A stretch of 64,000 nucleotides of DNA from Ga0077555 sp033764055 (lineage in GTDB: Bacteria > Pseudomonadota > Alphaproteobacteria > Rhizobiales > Hyphomicrobiaceae): positions 1 through 64,000 of the forward strand of contig JANRJI010000119.1 in the NCBI GenBank assembly GCA_033764055.1, in the 5' to 3' direction. Positions within the stretch are counted from its first letter, which is position 1; the number at the start of each line of letters is the position of its first letter. A program made the translations under genes and the position numbers. Below the pieces are notes generated by a model. It was not told where the DNA came from and did not search any database. It saw only the letters and a list, made by a program, of their open reading frames with translations. Shown here piece after piece: positions 54,327 to 62,478 of the stretch.

Positions 54327-55550
54327 TCAGGTCTTGAGGAGGCGCCCCACTGCGTCAGCATACACCGATGCCCCGAGCACGATGTCCTCGTCGGACGTGT
54401 TCTCGGTCCAGTGGTGCGAGATGCCACCGATCGATGGCACGAACATCATCCCGGCCGGCATCACCTCGGACAAGATCTGCGCGTCGTGGCCAGCACCGGA
54501 CGGCATGCGTGTGACCAAGCCGGGCACGCGAGGCTCCGCTGCGGCCTCGACCGCCTGCTGAAAGCTCGGCGCCATGACCGCCGGCACGCTGCGCCGCATG
54601 ACTTCGACGGAAACCTTGCAGGGACCGGCCGAGTTGGCCTTGGCCACGAGATCCAGAAGCGACTCCTCGAGCCGATCGAGAACGGAAAGCTGATCGTCCC
54701 GGTACTGGAACAGCATCTCGGCACGGCCCGGAATGATGCTCGGCGCGCCGGGCTCGAGCGTGATCCGTCCGGTCGTCCATACCGTCCGCGGGCCGCACAC
54801 CTTCGGAAACGTCTCGTCGATCGCGACGGCGAAGCGCGCACAGGCCACGCCGGCATCCTTGCGGATCGCCATGCGCGTGGTGCCTGCATGGTTCTGCACG
54901 CCCTCGAAGACGATCTTGAACTGACGGTTGCCGACGATCGACGTTACGACGCCGATCTTGAGGTTGTGCGCCTCCAGCCAGTCGCCCTGCTCGATGTGTG
55001 CCTCGAGAAATCCGCGATAACGCTTGGCATCGAGGACCACGCGCGGCCGCCCCTCTAAGCCGGCGGCCTTGAGCGCATCCCTCATCGACCGGCCGGTCGT
55101 CCGGTCCACGGCGCCGTCGATGTCGGCCTCGCTCACCTTCCCGATCGCCGACCGGCTGCCGAGGAAAATGCCGAAGTGCCCCTCCTCGTCGCACCAGGCC
55201 GCGACGTCCATCGCGGCGCCGGCAAGGGCGGCATCTGCCTTCACGGCGCGTGCCGCCTCCAGCGCATAGACGACGCCCAGCGGACCATCGAGCCATCCGG
55301 CATAGTTCTGACTCTCGAGATGCGACCCGCCGAGCATGCGGGGCCCGTCGCCGGGCGCCCGCCCGACAACGTTGCCGATGCCGTCGACGACGGTCTCGTA
55401 GCCGAGCTGGTCGAGCTCGGATTTCAGCCAGTGCATCGACTGAACGTGCTCGCGCGAGAGCGCAGGCCGGTGCACGCCAGTCCTGTAGGCCCCCATCGTC
55501 CTCAGGTGGCGAAGGTCGCGCAGCACGCGTTCGGCATTGATCGCAGGCAT
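54327..55550 (-). CDS. M20-family N-carbamoyl amino acid hydrolase-like protein (HLES variant)
   Basis: The 407-residue protein is a second member of the HyuC/AllC family. Metal and substrate sites are MLGGSHLESQNYAGWLDGPL near residue 72, AAWCDEEGHFGIFLGSRSAI near 120, EAHIEQGDWLEAH near 185, and SGAGHDAQILSEVMPAGMMF near 357 with GISHHWTENTSDEDI near 380. Here the usual HLDT motif reads HLES, so the residue after His that normally helps position the catalytic water/metal is Glu. The substrate is unknown. ATG 55550 lies 7 bases after the uronate dehydrogenase stop, so the pair is an operon. Confidence 0.83.
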   Translation of the reverse strand: MPAINAERVLRDLRHLRTMGAYRTGVHRPALSREHVQSMHWLKSELDQLGYETVVDGIGNVVGRAPGDGPRMLGGSHLESQNYAGWLDGPLGVVYALEAARAVKADAALAGAAMDVAAWCDEEGHFGIFLGSRSAIGKVSEADIDGAVDRTTGRSMRDALKAAGLEGRPRVVLDAKRYRGFLEAHIEQGDWLEAHNLKIGVVTSIVGNRQFKIVFEGVQNHAGTTRMAIRKDAGVACARFAVAIDETFPKVCGPRTVWTTGRITLEPGAPSIIPGRAEMLFQYRDDQLSVLDRLEESLLDLVAKANSAGPCKVSVEVMRRSVPAVMAPSFQQAVEAAAEPRVPGLVTRMPSGAGHDAQILSEVMPAGMMFVPSIGGISHHWTENTSDEDIVLGASVYADAVGRLLKT

Positions 55551-55557
55551 CGTCCGA

Positions 55558-56376
55558 TCAGCTCCTCGATTTCAGCGTCGCAGGGTCCGCGGAGTACTCG
55601 TCCGCGCAAAAGGTACCACCTTGATAGAATTCGGCAGCCGGATGCTTTCCCGACCTCGGCTCGTCAGCGAGAACCCTGGCCGCGAAATCCTCCGAGCGGC
55701 CCTGCGGCGCGTAGCCGAGCGCCCTGGCATGGCTGTTGTCGTACCAGGACCGCGCGTTGTCCGAGACCCCGTACATCACCTCGTAGACGAGGCCGGGCCG
55801 CTCGAGTCCGATCCGGATGAGCTGCACGAGATCGTCGGGCCTGATCCAGATGGCCAGTCGGCGCTCGTCGAGCGGTTGGTCACCGACATTGCCGATGCGC
55901 AACGAGGTGACGCCGATGCCATGCTTGTAGGCATACATCGCCCCGAGCCCCTCGCCGAACAGCTTCGAGACTCCATACCTGCTGTCCGGACGCGGGATGA
56001 CGTCGGGCCCGATCGTTGTGCTTCGAGGATAGAAGCCGACGGCGTGGTTCGAGGTGGCGAAGACGACGCGCTTGGCGCCGGCTTTCCGCGCCGCCTCGAA
56101 CAGGTTGTAGCACCCGACGATGTTGGCCTCGAGAATTGTCTCCCACGGGGCCTCGCCCGACCGGCCGCCGAGGTGAATGATCCCCTCGACGCCTTGGCAA
56201 GCCCGCTCGATCTCGGCCGGCTTCGAGATGTCCGCCTGGATGAATGTCTCGCTGGCCGACAGATCCTTGGGCGCGCGGATGTCGGACAGCACGAGATCGG
56301 GATAGATCGGCGGCAGCAGCTTGCGCAGATAGCCACCGATGTTGCCGGCTGCCCCCGTCAAGAGAACACGCTTCAT
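55558..56376 (-). CDS. udh: NAD-dependent uronate dehydrogenase-like SDR
   Basis: The 272-residue SDR starts MKRVLLTGAAGNIGGYLRKL and has the uronate dehydrogenase-type segments IIHLGGRSGEAPWETILEAN near residue 65, VVFATSNHAVGFYPRST near 103, the catalytic DSRYGVSKLFGEGLGAMYAY near 128 (Tyr and Lys) and RSWYDNSHARALGYAP near 215. Uronate dehydrogenase oxidises D-glucuronate or galacturonate to the aldarolactone. The closeness to characterised Agrobacterium Udh is from memory of the family sequence, not a search. It precedes the M20 carbamoylase by 7 bases. Confidence 0.84.
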   Translation of the reverse strand: MKRVLLTGAAGNIGGYLRKLLPPIYPDLVLSDIRAPKDLSASETFIQADISKPAEIERACQGVEGIIHLGGRSGEAPWETILEANIVGCYNLFEAARKAGAKRVVFATSNHAVGFYPRSTTIGPDVIPRPDSRYGVSKLFGEGLGAMYAYKHGIGVTSLRIGNVGDQPLDERRLAIWIRPDDLVQLIRIGLERPGLVYEVMYGVSDNARSWYDNSHARALGYAPQGRSEDFAARVLADEPRSGKHPAAEFYQGGTFCADEYSADPATLKSRS

Positions 56377-56528
56377 GGATCACCTTCGCTGAGATCTCGA
56401 GCTGGGACGCCCGATGCTAATGAAACGACCGGTCGAACCCAAGTCGAAAGGACTTGTCCGGCGCACCTGATTCAGGCGTCGGTGCCCGGTCGCGAGGCAG
56501 CGACACCGAGCGGGTTCGGGATTTGTCG

Positions 56529-57098
56529 TTACCGCCCCAGCTTGTAGAACTCGTCGTTGGGCCGCATCCCGGTAACGTTCGCCATCCGGTTCGACATGGC
56601 GAAGAATGCCGCGATGGCCGCGATGTCCCAAACGTCCTCTTGGGTGAAGCCGTGCGCCTTCACGGCCGCAATGTCGGCCTCGTCCACCTCGGCCGAGTGC
56701 AGAGCCACCTTCATGCCGAATTCGAGCATGGCCTTCTGTCGTGGCGTGATGTCGGCCTTGCGATAGTTGATCGCCACTTGGTCGGCGACGAGGGGATTCT
56801 TGGCACGGATGCGAAGAATGGCGCCGTGGGCCATGACGCAGTACTGACACTGGTTGGCCGCGCTCGTCGCCACGACGATCATCTCCCGCTCGGCCTTGGT
56901 CAGCCCCCCCGGCTTGTCCATCAGCGCATCATGATAGGCCATGAAGGCGCGGAACTCGTCCGGCCGATGGGCGAGCACGAGGAACACATTGGGAATGAAA
57001 CCGGATTTCTCCTGCACCGCCTCGATGCGGGATCGCACGTCGTCCGGGAGCTCCGAGAGCTTCGGAACTGGAAAGCGGCTGATGTTGACTGCGGTCAT
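56529..57098 (-). CDS. Carboxymuconolactone decarboxylase/AhpD-like peroxidase-related protein
   Basis: The 189-residue all-helical protein has the AhpD-type active site NQCQYCVMAHGAILRIRAKN near residue 85, with the CxxC pair and nearby His. KSGFIPNVFLVLAHRPDEF near 30 and FTQEDVWDIAAIAAFFAMSN near 150 are conserved in the uncharacterised peroxidase-related branch. Such proteins reduce peroxides or relay electrons. ATG 57098 with AAGGAG upstream is the start. It is in the same orientation as the uronate dehydrogenase gene, 152 bases before it, so weak linkage is possible. Confidence 0.86.
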   Translation of the reverse strand: MTAVNISRFPVPKLSELPDDVRSRIEAVQEKSGFIPNVFLVLAHRPDEFRAFMAYHDALMDKPGGLTKAEREMIVVATSAANQCQYCVMAHGAILRIRAKNPLVADQVAINYRKADITPRQKAMLEFGMKVALHSAEVDEADIAAVKAHGFTQEDVWDIAAIAAFFAMSNRMANVTGMRPNDEFYKLGR

Positions 57099-57207
57099 CG
57101 GGCGGGCTCCTTGCGCGGTATGACCACGAGGATAGCCGCCAATCAGGGCGCTGCGACAGCGAACAATGACCGCGGCGATCGCGGCGACGTCCAGTGTCAC
57201 ACGTGAA

Positions 57208-57951
57208 TCATCGGGTCTGGCGTTGCAGATCCCGCATCAGCCGCTCGAGATCGCCCGCAGCCGCTGGCGGCAATGCCCCCACGGCCGAATGGCCACCCTG
57301 AAGATGTATGTCACGGAGCTGATCGGCGATCTGGCGAGCCGCCTCCCCGACCTCCATCGCATCGACCGAGCGCGCTGCGTCGCGCGTCTCGCTGCCAAAT
57401 CCCGGCAACCGCATGCCGGCGGCACCGCTGGCGACGGGCACGCCCCGACCGAACAGCATCTGAAGCACGGCGCCGAAGCGGCTCTCCTCTCCGACTGCGG
57501 GATCGGCCGGGGCCGACCCAGTCGCCGCCACCGGCATCACGCGGCGCGCCTGCGCGGCGCCCTCGACGACGATCTCCCGCTTGCCGAGCAGCCCCATCAG
57601 GGTCGTTGGAACACTGGCCGATAGGCTGACCTCGACCGACGCCCGGTCATTGGCAATACGCACCTCGTGAGGCAGATCCTGCATGCCTTCCGGCAGGTTG
57701 GCCTTGAGCATGGCCGCCGCCTGCCGCTCGACGGTGGTCTTGTCCTCGTCGAGCCGAGCGCTCGCCGCCTGAGCCGCGGCACTGGCGGCCATCTGGAGGG
57801 CTTCCCGCACCTTGCCGGCCCGACCGAAGTCGATGGCTGCAGCCGCGATGCCGATCACAGGGATGACGACGGCCGCAAAAATTATGGCGACGTTGCCTCG
57901 CTCGCAGACCGAGAACGCTTGCACCTTTCGCGTGACGAGGATCCCGGCCAC
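57208..57951 (-). CDS. TadE/TadG-like pilus assembly protein
   Basis: The 247-residue protein starts at GTG 57951 (GGGAGA upstream) and has the TadE/G hallmark: CERGNVAIIFAAVVIPVIGI at residues 16-35, one membrane helix beginning with the conserved GN(x)A and an acidic residue before it, then an extracytoplasmic domain. The vWA domain of long TadG proteins is missing. TadE/G pseudopilins aid Flp pilus assembly and adhesion. No other tad or flp genes are in view; this may be an orphan surface protein. A Met-rich C-terminal half shows no recognised domain. Confidence 0.72.
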   Translation of the reverse strand: MAGILVTRKVQAFSVCERGNVAIIFAAVVIPVIGIAAAAIDFGRAGKVREALQMAASAAAQAASARLDEDKTTVERQAAAMLKANLPEGMQDLPHEVRIANDRASVEVSLSASVPTTLMGLLGKREIVVEGAAQARRVMPVAATGSAPADPAVGEESRFGAVLQMLFGRGVPVASGAAGMRLPGFGSETRDAARSVDAMEVGEAARQIADQLRDIHLQGGHSAVGALPPAAAGDLERLMRDLQRQTR

Positions 57952-58056
57952 ATGCGTCTCCCGCGCTCTCCGACACCGACCGCCCCGGATCAAGGCAAGA
58001 TACCTCGCCACTGCATAAGCGATCGTGAAGCTGAAGCAGGCGTGCGGGACAAGATA

Positions 58057-58085
58057 CCCCGTCGCCGGGGGACAGGGCGACGGGG
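58057..58085. terminator. Strong hairpin between truncated ppk2 and the TadE/G-like gene
   Basis: CCCCGTCGCC (58057-58066) pairs perfectly with GGCGACGGGG (58076-58085) around a 9-base loop. It lies 149 bases past the second stop of the ppk2 region and 106 bases before the TadE/G-like start, on the minus strand direction of both. It may end the ppk2 transcript. No T tract is present. Confidence 0.45.
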
Positions 58086-58233
58086 CCGCGCCGCCCACGA
58101 CGGGGAGGGGAAGGGAGTGGACGGCTTTAGGCAAAAACCCGTCAATCGCGCCCGGGTTCCCTGCCCGTCATCTGTCGCCCGCTCGTCTCCGTTGCCTCGC
58201 CGGGAGATTGGCGGCGCTCCCGCAGGACCAGGT

Positions 58234-58365
58234 CTAGGCGGTGGCTGCCGAGGATGCCCTGTTGAAGAACTCGGGCCCCGATCCGACGATGGTCGCATCG
58301 GGGGCGCCGATGACTTTTCCATCCTTGCCCTTGTAGTCGATGCCGGCGAGCACGACCCGCATGGC
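58234..58365 (-). other. Orphaned C-terminal coding remnant of ppk2
   Basis: Past the amber codon that ends the ppk2 reading frame, the same frame continues without another stop for 43 codons (AMRVVLAGIDYKGKDGKVIG ... then PEFFNRASSA) to a TAG at 58234-58236. This matches the normal family continuation after RRARL (an asparagine or similar, then MRHFL...YPGKD...VIG.PD..IVG). The piece has no start of its own and would be made only by readthrough. Confidence 0.75.
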
Positions 58366-59136
58366 CTAGAGACGCGCCCGCCGCTGATCGTTGGCCAGGA
58401 TCACGGTCCACGGCGCTACTGCTGTATTTGTGAAGCGGAACATGTCCTCCTTGGCCCGAGTGTAGTCGTCGTATCTGGCCATGGCGGCCAGATCGATGTC
58501 GGTGATCTTCCACTGCTTCAAGGGATCGTGACGGCGCTCGTGGAAACGCACCAGTTGCATCTCCTTCCCGATATCGAGGTAGATCTTGAAGAGCCGGATG
58601 CCGTCCCGCACCAGCATGCCTTCGAAGGACGGTGCCTCGCGGAGGAAATCGGCGACCTGATCCTCGGTGGCGAAGCCCATGACCCGCTCGACGCCGGCTC
58701 GATTGTACCAGGACCGATCGAACAGGGACATGTTGCCTGCCGCCGGCAGCTGCGCCGCGTAGCGCTGGAAATACCATTGGCCCCGTTCGGTCTCCGTCGG
58801 CTTGGTCAGTGCCACGACGTGGGCGTATCGTGGGTTGAGATGCTGCCGGAACCGCCCGATGCAACTGCCTTTCCCCGCCGCGTCACGCCCCTCGAACAGC
58901 ACGACGAGGCGCTCGCCCGACTTGCCCATGTGCACCTGCAGCTTCACAAGCTCGATCTGCAGGCGACCGACCTCCTCCTCGAAGGGCTCGCGCTTGAGCT
59001 TCTTGTCATATGGGTAGCCGCCGCTGCCCAACGCCGAGGCCTCGAGCCACTCCGGCAACTTCGGATCGTCGATGTCGAACGGCGGGCCGCCCTTTGGGCT
59101 GCGCAAATGTCCCTTGGTCTTGTCGGCCTTTGCCAT
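58366..59136 (-). CDS. ppk2: Polyphosphate kinase 2 (C-terminally truncated by amber codon)
   Basis: The 256-residue open frame runs from ATG 59136 (MAKADKTKGHLRSPKGGPPF) and has the PPK2 nucleotide loop VVLFEGRDAAGKGSCIGRFR near residue 80, MSLFDRSWYNRAGVERVMGF near 140 and the lid FHERRHDPLKQWKITDIDLA near 205, ending at PWTVILANDQRRARL. Class I PPK2 enzymes use polyphosphate to make NTPs from NDPs. The normal protein is about 300 residues; here a TAG stops translation after RRARL, and the missing C-terminal 44 residues are still encoded downstream in frame. The truncated protein lacks part of the C-terminal helical end and its activity is uncertain. Confidence 0.88.
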   Translation of the reverse strand: MAKADKTKGHLRSPKGGPPFDIDDPKLPEWLEASALGSGGYPYDKKLKREPFEEEVGRLQIELVKLQVHMGKSGERLVVLFEGRDAAGKGSCIGRFRQHLNPRYAHVVALTKPTETERGQWYFQRYAAQLPAAGNMSLFDRSWYNRAGVERVMGFATEDQVADFLREAPSFEGMLVRDGIRLFKIYLDIGKEMQLVRFHERRHDPLKQWKITDIDLAAMARYDDYTRAKEDMFRFTNTAVAPWTVILANDQRRARL

Positions 59137-59341
59137 GGCTGGGTCCTTCGGCAAGCGCTTTTCTCGGAAATGTAGGCTCACAGATGCGTTCGTGCACGAG
59201 GCTGCCGAGGGGTTTGAGCCCGACCGCGCGCCCGACCGGAAGCGAAAGAGGGCCGGCGGCGCCCCCCAGCGCCACCGACCCTCTTTCCCCCCGCGTCCCT
59301 CGAGCCGGTAGTGCCAGCGGCCGAGGGGATGTCGCAATTGG

Positions 59342-59932
59342 CTAAGCGTCGACTGGCTCGACGGTCTCTGTCTCGCTCTTCGAGGCCGTCTCCTGCTTCG
59401 GCGCCGCAGTCACGGCGTACCGGGCCGGCGGCGAGCCGGGCTGGCGGCGCGCCTGCGGTGGCTGGAATGCGCGCCGTGCATGGAAGTCGCAGTACGGCAG
59501 GCCGGTGACCTTGCTCTTGCCGCAGAAGTGGAACTCCTCCTCCTGCGGATCGCCGATCGGCCAGCGGCAATGGCTCTCCTCGAGCGTCTGGATGCTCCGC
59601 CGCTCGGCCAGCGGTATGACGATTTCCTCGGCCGGCGCCACGTAGGGCTCCGTCTCGGCCTGATACAGCGCCCTGAGAGCCGTATTGCCGACGTTGGCGA
59701 AGCGCGGCTTGGCTGGCGGGCCCGCCGGCCGCTTGACCGGGTTGGCTCGGGTGCGCGGGCGATGGCTCTTCATGCGCGTGGTCGTCGCACGCCCCGAAAG
59801 CCCGAGCCTGTGAACCTTGCCGATGACGGCATTGCGTGTGACGGAACCGATCCGCCCGGCGATCTGGCTGGCGCTGAGACCCTCGGCCCAGAGCTTCTTC
59901 AGAAGCTCGACCCTCTCATCATTCCAACTCAT
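59342..59932 (-). CDS. gcrA: Cell cycle regulator GcrA
   Basis: The 196-residue protein has the GcrA N-terminal DNA-binding helix-turn-helix (MSWNDERVELLKKLWAEGLS, SQIAGRIGSVTRNAVIGKVH) and a C-terminal region with CRWPIGDPQEEEFHFCGKSK and GLPYCDFHARRAFQPP, the sigma-70-interaction zone. GcrA co-activates CcrM-methylated (GANTC) promoters of cell-division genes in alphaproteobacteria. AAGGAAG lies 7 bases before ATG 59932. It is the best taxonomic marker in the window. Conserved cysteines at about 122, 138 and 147 may bind a metal. Confidence 0.94.
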   Translation of the reverse strand: MSWNDERVELLKKLWAEGLSASQIAGRIGSVTRNAVIGKVHRLGLSGRATTTRMKSHRPRTRANPVKRPAGPPAKPRFANVGNTALRALYQAETEPYVAPAEEIVIPLAERRSIQTLEESHCRWPIGDPQEEEFHFCGKSKVTGLPYCDFHARRAFQPPQARRQPGSPPARYAVTAAPKQETASKSETETVEPVDA

Positions 59933-60245
59933 CTATCGTCTTCCTTGCGCAAAGCGCGATGAATCTGCCGCGGGACGGGCGCGCAGTGTCCAACCCTCAC
60001 CGGCAAGGCGACGGAGCCGCGGGCTCAGGGCGCGCACGAGCGCACGATCGAGCCGAGGCCGGCCTCGAGCCGGTCACGAACGCAGACATTCCAGAGACGC
60101 TGGGAGACAGGTTGGGCGGCGAGGACGAAACAATTGCGCCCAGTAATCCCGTGGCCGATACAGCAAGCGCGACGCGCCGAACGGGACTTGATACTTGACA
60201 CGATGGCGAAACACTAAGCGCCACATCTCGTGTCTGACGGATTGA

Positions 60246-60275
60246 ATAATACAATAGACGGAATTGTGGGCACAA
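60246..60275 (-). promoter_or_regulatory. Candidate sigma-70 promoter reading toward gcrA
   Basis: On the minus strand, TTGTGC (60275-60270), an 18-base spacer and TATTAT (60251-60246) form a good match. Transcription would start near 60240 and give a leader of about 300 bases before gcrA, or else serve a short unannotated transcript. Consensus match only. Confidence 0.45.
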
Positions 60276-60314
60276 GCCGAACCAGCGTTGCGGAATCGGA
60301 GCGGGTGCTACAGC

Positions 60315-60330
60315 GTGGCTGATCAGCCAC
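60315..60330. promoter_or_regulatory. Perfect 16-bp palindrome flanked by GANTC sites
   Basis: GTGGCTGATCAGCCAC reads the same on both strands and lies between GANTC motifs at 60293-60297 and 60336-60340, about 385 bases upstream of gcrA. A dimeric repressor site or a CcrM-dependent control element are both possible; nothing identifies the binding protein. Confidence 0.4.
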
Positions 60331-60458
60331 AAATCGATTCGGTTCGCTGTATGTTTTTGCGTATCCGCGGGACGACCAGAACGGCCGTCATTCTTAGGTT
60401 GCGCATGCCCGGCTGCCACAGCACCCGGGCCACCCCGCCTGGCTGCGTCCGGGCCGAT

Positions 60459-61523
60459 CTACCGGCGCAGTCCCTTCACGACCTCGGCCAGCGTCCGGCC
60501 GACCGTCTCGATGTCCTCGGCCGAAACGTCGAGATGCGTCACCGCGCGGATCATGCTGCCGTAGGTGAGCCCCATGCGGACGCCGCGCGCCAGCAGCCCC
60601 TCGTGCACGGCCTTCGACGTCAGCCCAGCGCCGCTCGGGTCGAAGAACACGATGTTGCTCTCGATCCGGGGCGTGTAGAGCGCGAGACCCGGTACCGCCG
60701 CGACCAGCTCGCCGAGCCGCCGGGCATTGGCATGGTCCTGGGCGAGTTTCTCGATATTGTGATCGAGCGCATAGACCCCGGCCGCCGCTACGATGCCCGA
60801 CTGGCGCATGGCGCCGCCGAGCCGGTGCTTCCAGCGCCAAGCCTCCTGGATGAACGCCTTGGAGCCGGCCAGCACGCCGCCGATCGGACAGCCGAGACCC
60901 TTCGACAGATCGAGCCACACCGTATCCACCTGCCGCGTCATCTCTGTGGCCGCGACGCCGGACCCGACCACGGCGTTCAACAGCCGTGCGCCGTCCATGT
61001 GCACGACGAGCCCGTTTGCCTTGGCGACCTTGGCCACGTCGGCAATCTGCTCCGGCCTCCAGATCGCGCCGCCGCCGCGGTTCACGGTCTGCTCGATGAC
61101 CACCACCTTCGAGATCGGATTGTGCCGCCCATCGCCGCTGCGGATCGCCGCCGCCAGATCCGCACCCGAGAAGATGCCCTTGTTGCTCGGGATGGCCAGC
61201 GTCTGCGCCCGCGCGATCACTGATGCGCCCCCGCCTTCGGACGTGAACACGTGCGTCTCGGCCGATCCGACGATCTCGTCGCCGGGCCGACAATGCACGG
61301 CCATCGCCACCTGGTTGCACATCGTCCCCGAGGGGAGGAAGACGGCCGCCTCCTTGCCCGTCAGCTCCGCGATCCGCTCCTGCAGCCGATTGGTCGAGGG
61401 GTCCTCGCCGCGCTGCTCGTCCCCCACCTCCGCCTCCGCCCTCGCCTTGCGCATCCCCGCGCATGGCCGCGTCTGCGTATCGCTGTAGAGGTCGATCAAG
61501 CGGTTCGGAGCGGTCGCAGCCAC
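60459..61523 (-). CDS. ltaE: Low-specificity L-threonine aldolase
   Basis: The 354-residue PLP enzyme cleaves L-threonine or allo-threonine into glycine and acetaldehyde. It begins at GTG 61523 (GGAGG 6 bases upstream). Markers are DLYSDTQTRPCAGMRKARAE near residue 12, GDEQRGEDPSTNRLQERIAE near 36, LPSGTMCNQVAMAVHCRPGD near 63, the PLP-Lys segment TVWLDLSKGLGCPIGGVLAG near 205 and RLGGAMRQSGIVAAAGVYAL near 238. Length is normal. It is transcribed toward the gcrA region but separated from it by 526 bases. Confidence 0.93.
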   Translation of the reverse strand: MAATAPNRLIDLYSDTQTRPCAGMRKARAEAEVGDEQRGEDPSTNRLQERIAELTGKEAAVFLPSGTMCNQVAMAVHCRPGDEIVGSAETHVFTSEGGGASVIARAQTLAIPSNKGIFSGADLAAAIRSGDGRHNPISKVVVIEQTVNRGGGAIWRPEQIADVAKVAKANGLVVHMDGARLLNAVVGSGVAATEMTRQVDTVWLDLSKGLGCPIGGVLAGSKAFIQEAWRWKHRLGGAMRQSGIVAAAGVYALDHNIEKLAQDHANARRLGELVAAVPGLALYTPRIESNIVFFDPSGAGLTSKAVHEGLLARGVRMGLTYGSMIRAVTHLDVSAEDIETVGRTLAEVVKGLRR

Positions 61524-61833
61524 GGGCAGCCTCCATGCGGACGGGGGACAGGATCGGCCGCATATGACCGTGGCGGAGGCGGAGTGGCAAGCGGGGTGGG
61601 GAGTGGGAGGGCGTAGACGGGAGCGGCAGTGCGCCGGCCGGTCGTTTTCGGGGTCACGTCACCGTCTGATCATGTTCGCAGCCGGGGGGCCGGCTATGCT
61701 GGGGCAGCCGGTATAGCACAAATGGCTGATTTGACGAAGCTGCGCGAATATCGGCACGAGGAGGACAGGCGCAATGGACTGGGCCAAGGCCGGCGGGTAT
61801 TGCCTCGGACTTGACAGCGGGAGGACCCTATAA
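61524..61833. other. Intergenic region between ltaE and GST gene
   Basis: The left half is G-rich on the plus strand (runs such as GCGGGGTGGGGAGTGGGAGGG near 61590-61611, a possible G-quadruplex-type stretch) and carries an AGCCGG-GGGG-CCGGCT hairpin at 61680-61695. The right half becomes less GC-rich and leads into the GST ribosome site. A 30-codon frame beginning ATGGCTGATTTGACG near 61722 was seen but has no support. No RNA gene recognised. Confidence 0.4.
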
Positions 61834-62478
61834 TTGCCGCTCACTCTTTACGCGTCACCTGGCTCGTCTTCGTTTGCACCGCATATCGTGCTTCAAGAGA
61901 TCGGCGTGCCGTTCGAGCTGACGCTGATCACGCATCATGGCGAGGGTGCCTATACGCACAAGCCGGCATTTCAGACGATAAATCCGAAGGGTCGCGTGCC
62001 CGTGCTGACGGACGGAGAGTTCGTGCTGACAGAGTCCGCCGCAATCCTTCTTCATCTGGCTTCACAACACCAGGAAGCGCGTCTCATGCCGGCCGAGCCG
62101 ACTGGGCTCGTGCGCGCAGTCGAGTGGTTCAACTGGTTGTCGAGCGCCGTCCATGCCGTCGCCGTGCGCATGGTTTGGCGCGCGGATTTTTTTTCCGATG
62201 ATCCTGCAACGCATCCGGCCATCGTGAGCAAGGGGCATCAACACCTCGCTCATGCCCACGCGTTGATCGAGCAACGCTTAAAAGGCCGCGACTATGCTGT
62301 CGGCAACGACTACTCAATAGTCGACCCGTATCTGCTTGTCTATTTCCGTTGGGGTAACCGGATGCGGCTCAACATGGCCGAACAATTCCCCGCATGGGGT
62401 GCGCATGCACGGCGCCTTGAGGCCCGCCCCGCCGTTCAACGCGCGCTTGCAGCCGAGAAGATTTCCCTCTGGGCCTAA
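61834..62478 (+). CDS. Glutathione S-transferase
   Basis: The 214-residue protein has the thioredoxin-like N-domain (LTLYASPGSSSFAPHIVLQE, INPKGRVPVLTDGEFVLTES near residue 50, where the Ser binds glutathione gamma-Glu) and the helical C-domain (YAVGNDYSIVDPYLLVYFRW near 150 with the conserved SxxD N-cap). It conjugates glutathione to an unknown electrophile. The start is a TTG (61834) with GGGAGGA about 8 bases upstream; no in-frame ATG is nearby. Base composition is noticeably less GC-rich, with runs such as T8 at about 62188-62195, unlike its neighbours, hinting at recent acquisition. Confidence 0.87.
   Translation: MPLTLYASPGSSSFAPHIVLQEIGVPFELTLITHHGEGAYTHKPAFQTINPKGRVPVLTDGEFVLTESAAILLHLASQHQEARLMPAEPTGLVRAVEWFNWLSSAVHAVAVRMVWRADFFSDDPATHPAIVSKGHQHLAHAHALIEQRLKGRDYAVGNDYSIVDPYLLVYFRWGNRMRLNMAEQFPAWGAHARRLEARPAVQRALAAEKISLWA

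Larger units (their letters stand above)
59933..60458. other. Long upstream region of gcrA
   Basis: These 526 bases lie between gcrA and the downstream end of the threonine aldolase gene. They contain an AT-rich promoter-like block near 60246-60275, a 16-bp palindrome at 60315-60330, a 14-bp palindrome CGAGGCCGGCCTCG at 60054-60067 and two GANTC sites (60293-60297, 60336-60340). A weak minus-strand frame between about 60200 and 59997 has a signal-peptide-like stretch (RRVALAVSATGLLGAIVSSS) but no good start, so it is not called as a gene. Confidence 0.45.

Noticed and set aside
61722..61814. A 30-codon frame (MADLTKLREYRHEEDRRNGL...) before the GST gene
   Set aside because: It has no ribosome site in the right place, no homologue that I recognise, and ends just before the GST ribosome site. 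It could be a leader peptide, but nothing supports it.
61811..61834. TTGACA and TATAAT boxes just before the GST start
   Set aside because: They look like promoter consensus sequences, but only 12 bases separate them and the TATAAT overlaps the start codon, so they cannot act as a normal sigma-70 promoter for this gene.
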